Shown here one piece after another: positions 63,232 to 64,000 of a stretch of DNA of 64,000 nucleotides. Position numbers and translations under genes: made by a program. Origin of the DNA: Acinetobacter schindleri CIP 107287 (GTDB taxonomy: Bacteria; Pseudomonadota; Gammaproteobacteria; Pseudomonadales; Moraxellaceae); assembly GCF_000368625.1 (NCBI RefSeq), contig NZ_KB849576.1, forward strand, positions 1 through 64,000. Reading direction: 5' to 3'. The notes beneath the pieces are model-generated. The model was not told the origin of the DNA, ran no database searches, and saw only the letters and a list, made by a program, of their open reading frames with translations. Positions within the stretch are counted from its first letter, which is position 1; every line of letters starts with the position of its first letter.

Positions 63232-64000
63232 ATGGCTCGTCAAACCCCAATTTCTCGTTATCGTAATATTGGTATTTCTGCGCACATCGATGCGGGTAAG
63301 ACCACAACTACTGAACGTATCTTGTTCTACACAGGTGTATCTCACAAAATTGGTGAAGTACATGATGGCGCAGCAACAATGGACTGGATGGAGCAAGAGC
63401 AAGAACGTGGTATCACCATTACTTCTGCTGCTACCACTACATTCTGGTCAGGTATGTCTAAGCAGTTCCCAGAACACCGTATCAACGTAATTGATACCCC
63501 GGGACACGTTGACTTCACAATCGAAGTTGAGCGTTCTATGCGTGTTCTTGATGGTGCATGTATGGTTTACTGTGCTGTAGGTGGTGTACAACCTCAGTCT
63601 GAAACTGTATGGCGTCAAGCTAACAAATACCAAGTGCCTCGTTTAGCATTCGTGAACAAGATGGACCGTACTGGTGCAAACTTCTTCCGTGTTGTTGAAC
63701 AAATGAAAACACGTCTTGGTGCGCACCCTGTACCTGTAGTAATCCCTGTTGGCGCTGAAGAAAACTTCCAAGGCGTTATCGACTTGATCGAAATGAAAGC
63801 GATCATTTGGGACGAAGCTTCACAAGGTATGAAGTTCGAGTACGGCGAAATCCCTGCTGATCTTCAAGAAACTGCTGAAGAATGGCGTACAAACATGGTT
63901 GAAGCTGCTGCTGAAGCTTCTGAAGAGTTAATGGACGAATACTTGAACAATGGCGATTTGACTAAAGAACAAATCGTTGCTGGTCTACGTGTTCAAACAT
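63232..64000 (+). CDS. fusA: elongation factor G, N-terminal part (cut by window end)
   Basis: 256 residues visible from ATG 63232; the gene runs off the window. G-domain motifs: [19 protein letters not shown], the switch [18 protein letters not shown] and NKMDR. It drives translocation. GCAAGAG precedes the start; the structured leader separates it from rpsG. Confidence 0.97.
   Translation, partial: MARQTPISRYRNIGISAHIDAGKTTTTERILFYTGVSHKIGEVHDGAATMDWMEQEQERGITITSAATTTFWSGMSKQFPEHRINVIDTPGHVDFTIEVERSMRVLDGACMVYCAVGGVQPQSETVWRQANKYQVPRLAFVNKMDRTGANFFRVVEQMKTRLGAHPVPVVIPVGAEENFQGVIDLIEMKAIIWDEASQGMKFEYGEIPADLQETAEEWRTNMVEAAAEASEELMDEYLNNGDLTKEQIVAGLRVQT

Overview
The window looks like chromosomal DNA of an Acinetobacter-type gammaproteobacterium (Moraxellaceae). 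The reasons are the protein families and their lineage-typical forms, the gene order (sspA-sspB, rplM-rpsI, pdxA-rsmA-apaH, smc-zipA-ligA, scpA-scpB-rluB, yceD-rpmF, fabD-fabG-acpP, an lrp-dadA-alr-ridA-cycA cluster, rpsL-rpsG-fusA) and a moderately AT-rich composition. I do not name a species. Almost everything is core housekeeping DNA. I see no insertion sequence, prophage, CRISPR array, toxin-antitoxin pair or tRNA.

Layout. 1-1.4 kb: 3' end of an rRNA operon (23S, 5S, terminator), then a gene-poor stretch with three perfect 36-bp tandem repeats. 1.9-4.9 kb: minus-strand sspA-sspB-hypothetical and rplM-rpsI, with a tiny membrane ORF between them. 5.1-7.8 kb: pdxA-rsmA-apaH. 7.8-12 kb: two minus-strand genes (a DUF2147 protein and an orphan), AT-rich DNA, lrgA-lrgB, hflX. 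12-17.4 kb: acyltransferase, two Nudix hydrolases, gamma-carbonic anhydrase, tsaB, uppP, rsmJ. 17.5-22.4 kb: a membrane-anchored C13 (legumain-like) peptidase, S-formylglutathione hydrolase, a DUF898 membrane protein, an M48 protease, DUF2218. 22.5-27.4 kb: rpe, a DnaA-box-like array, a guanidine-II-type leader in front of the exporter gene gdx, ogt, a NERD protein, dusC, and a methyltransferase gene broken by one stop codon. 27.5-34.5 kb: ypjD, ffh, two RBBP9-like hydrolases, coaX, birA, a TauE/SafE transporter, a GntR regulator. 34.5-42.3 kb: smc-zipA-ligA and rlmF. 42.6-50.3 kb: a bacterioferritin, rluB-scpB-scpA, a small pair of paralogous secreted or anchored proteins, yciO, epmC, yceD-rpmF. 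50.5-60.1 kb: fabD-fabG-acpP, a BON-LysM protein, the D-alanine catabolic cluster, hemJ and fabB. 60.4-64 kb: an EcsC protein and the str operon start (rpsL, rpsG, truncated fusA).

How genes work together. Several neighbourhoods are functional units: ribosome parts and rRNA or tRNA modification (rplM-rpsI, rpsL-rpsG-fusA, rsmA, rsmJ, rlmF, rluB, dusC, tsaB, epmC); chromosome segregation and division (smc, scpA, scpB, zipA, ligA); fatty-acid synthesis (fabD, fabG, acpP, fabB); and D-alanine import, racemisation and oxidation with imine clean-up (cycA, alr, dadA, ridA) beside a divergent Lrp-type regulator.

Most interesting signals: a strictly 12-bp-phased row of DnaA-box-like 9-mers after rpe; a two-hairpin ACGR leader in front of gdx; a structured rpsG-fusA spacer with a 28-bp perfect palindrome; a near-consensus promoter placed just before a terminator-like hairpin ahead of rpsL; the C13 peptidase; and the frameshifted or nonsense-broken genes. 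All motif and family calls come from reading the sequence; no database search was run.
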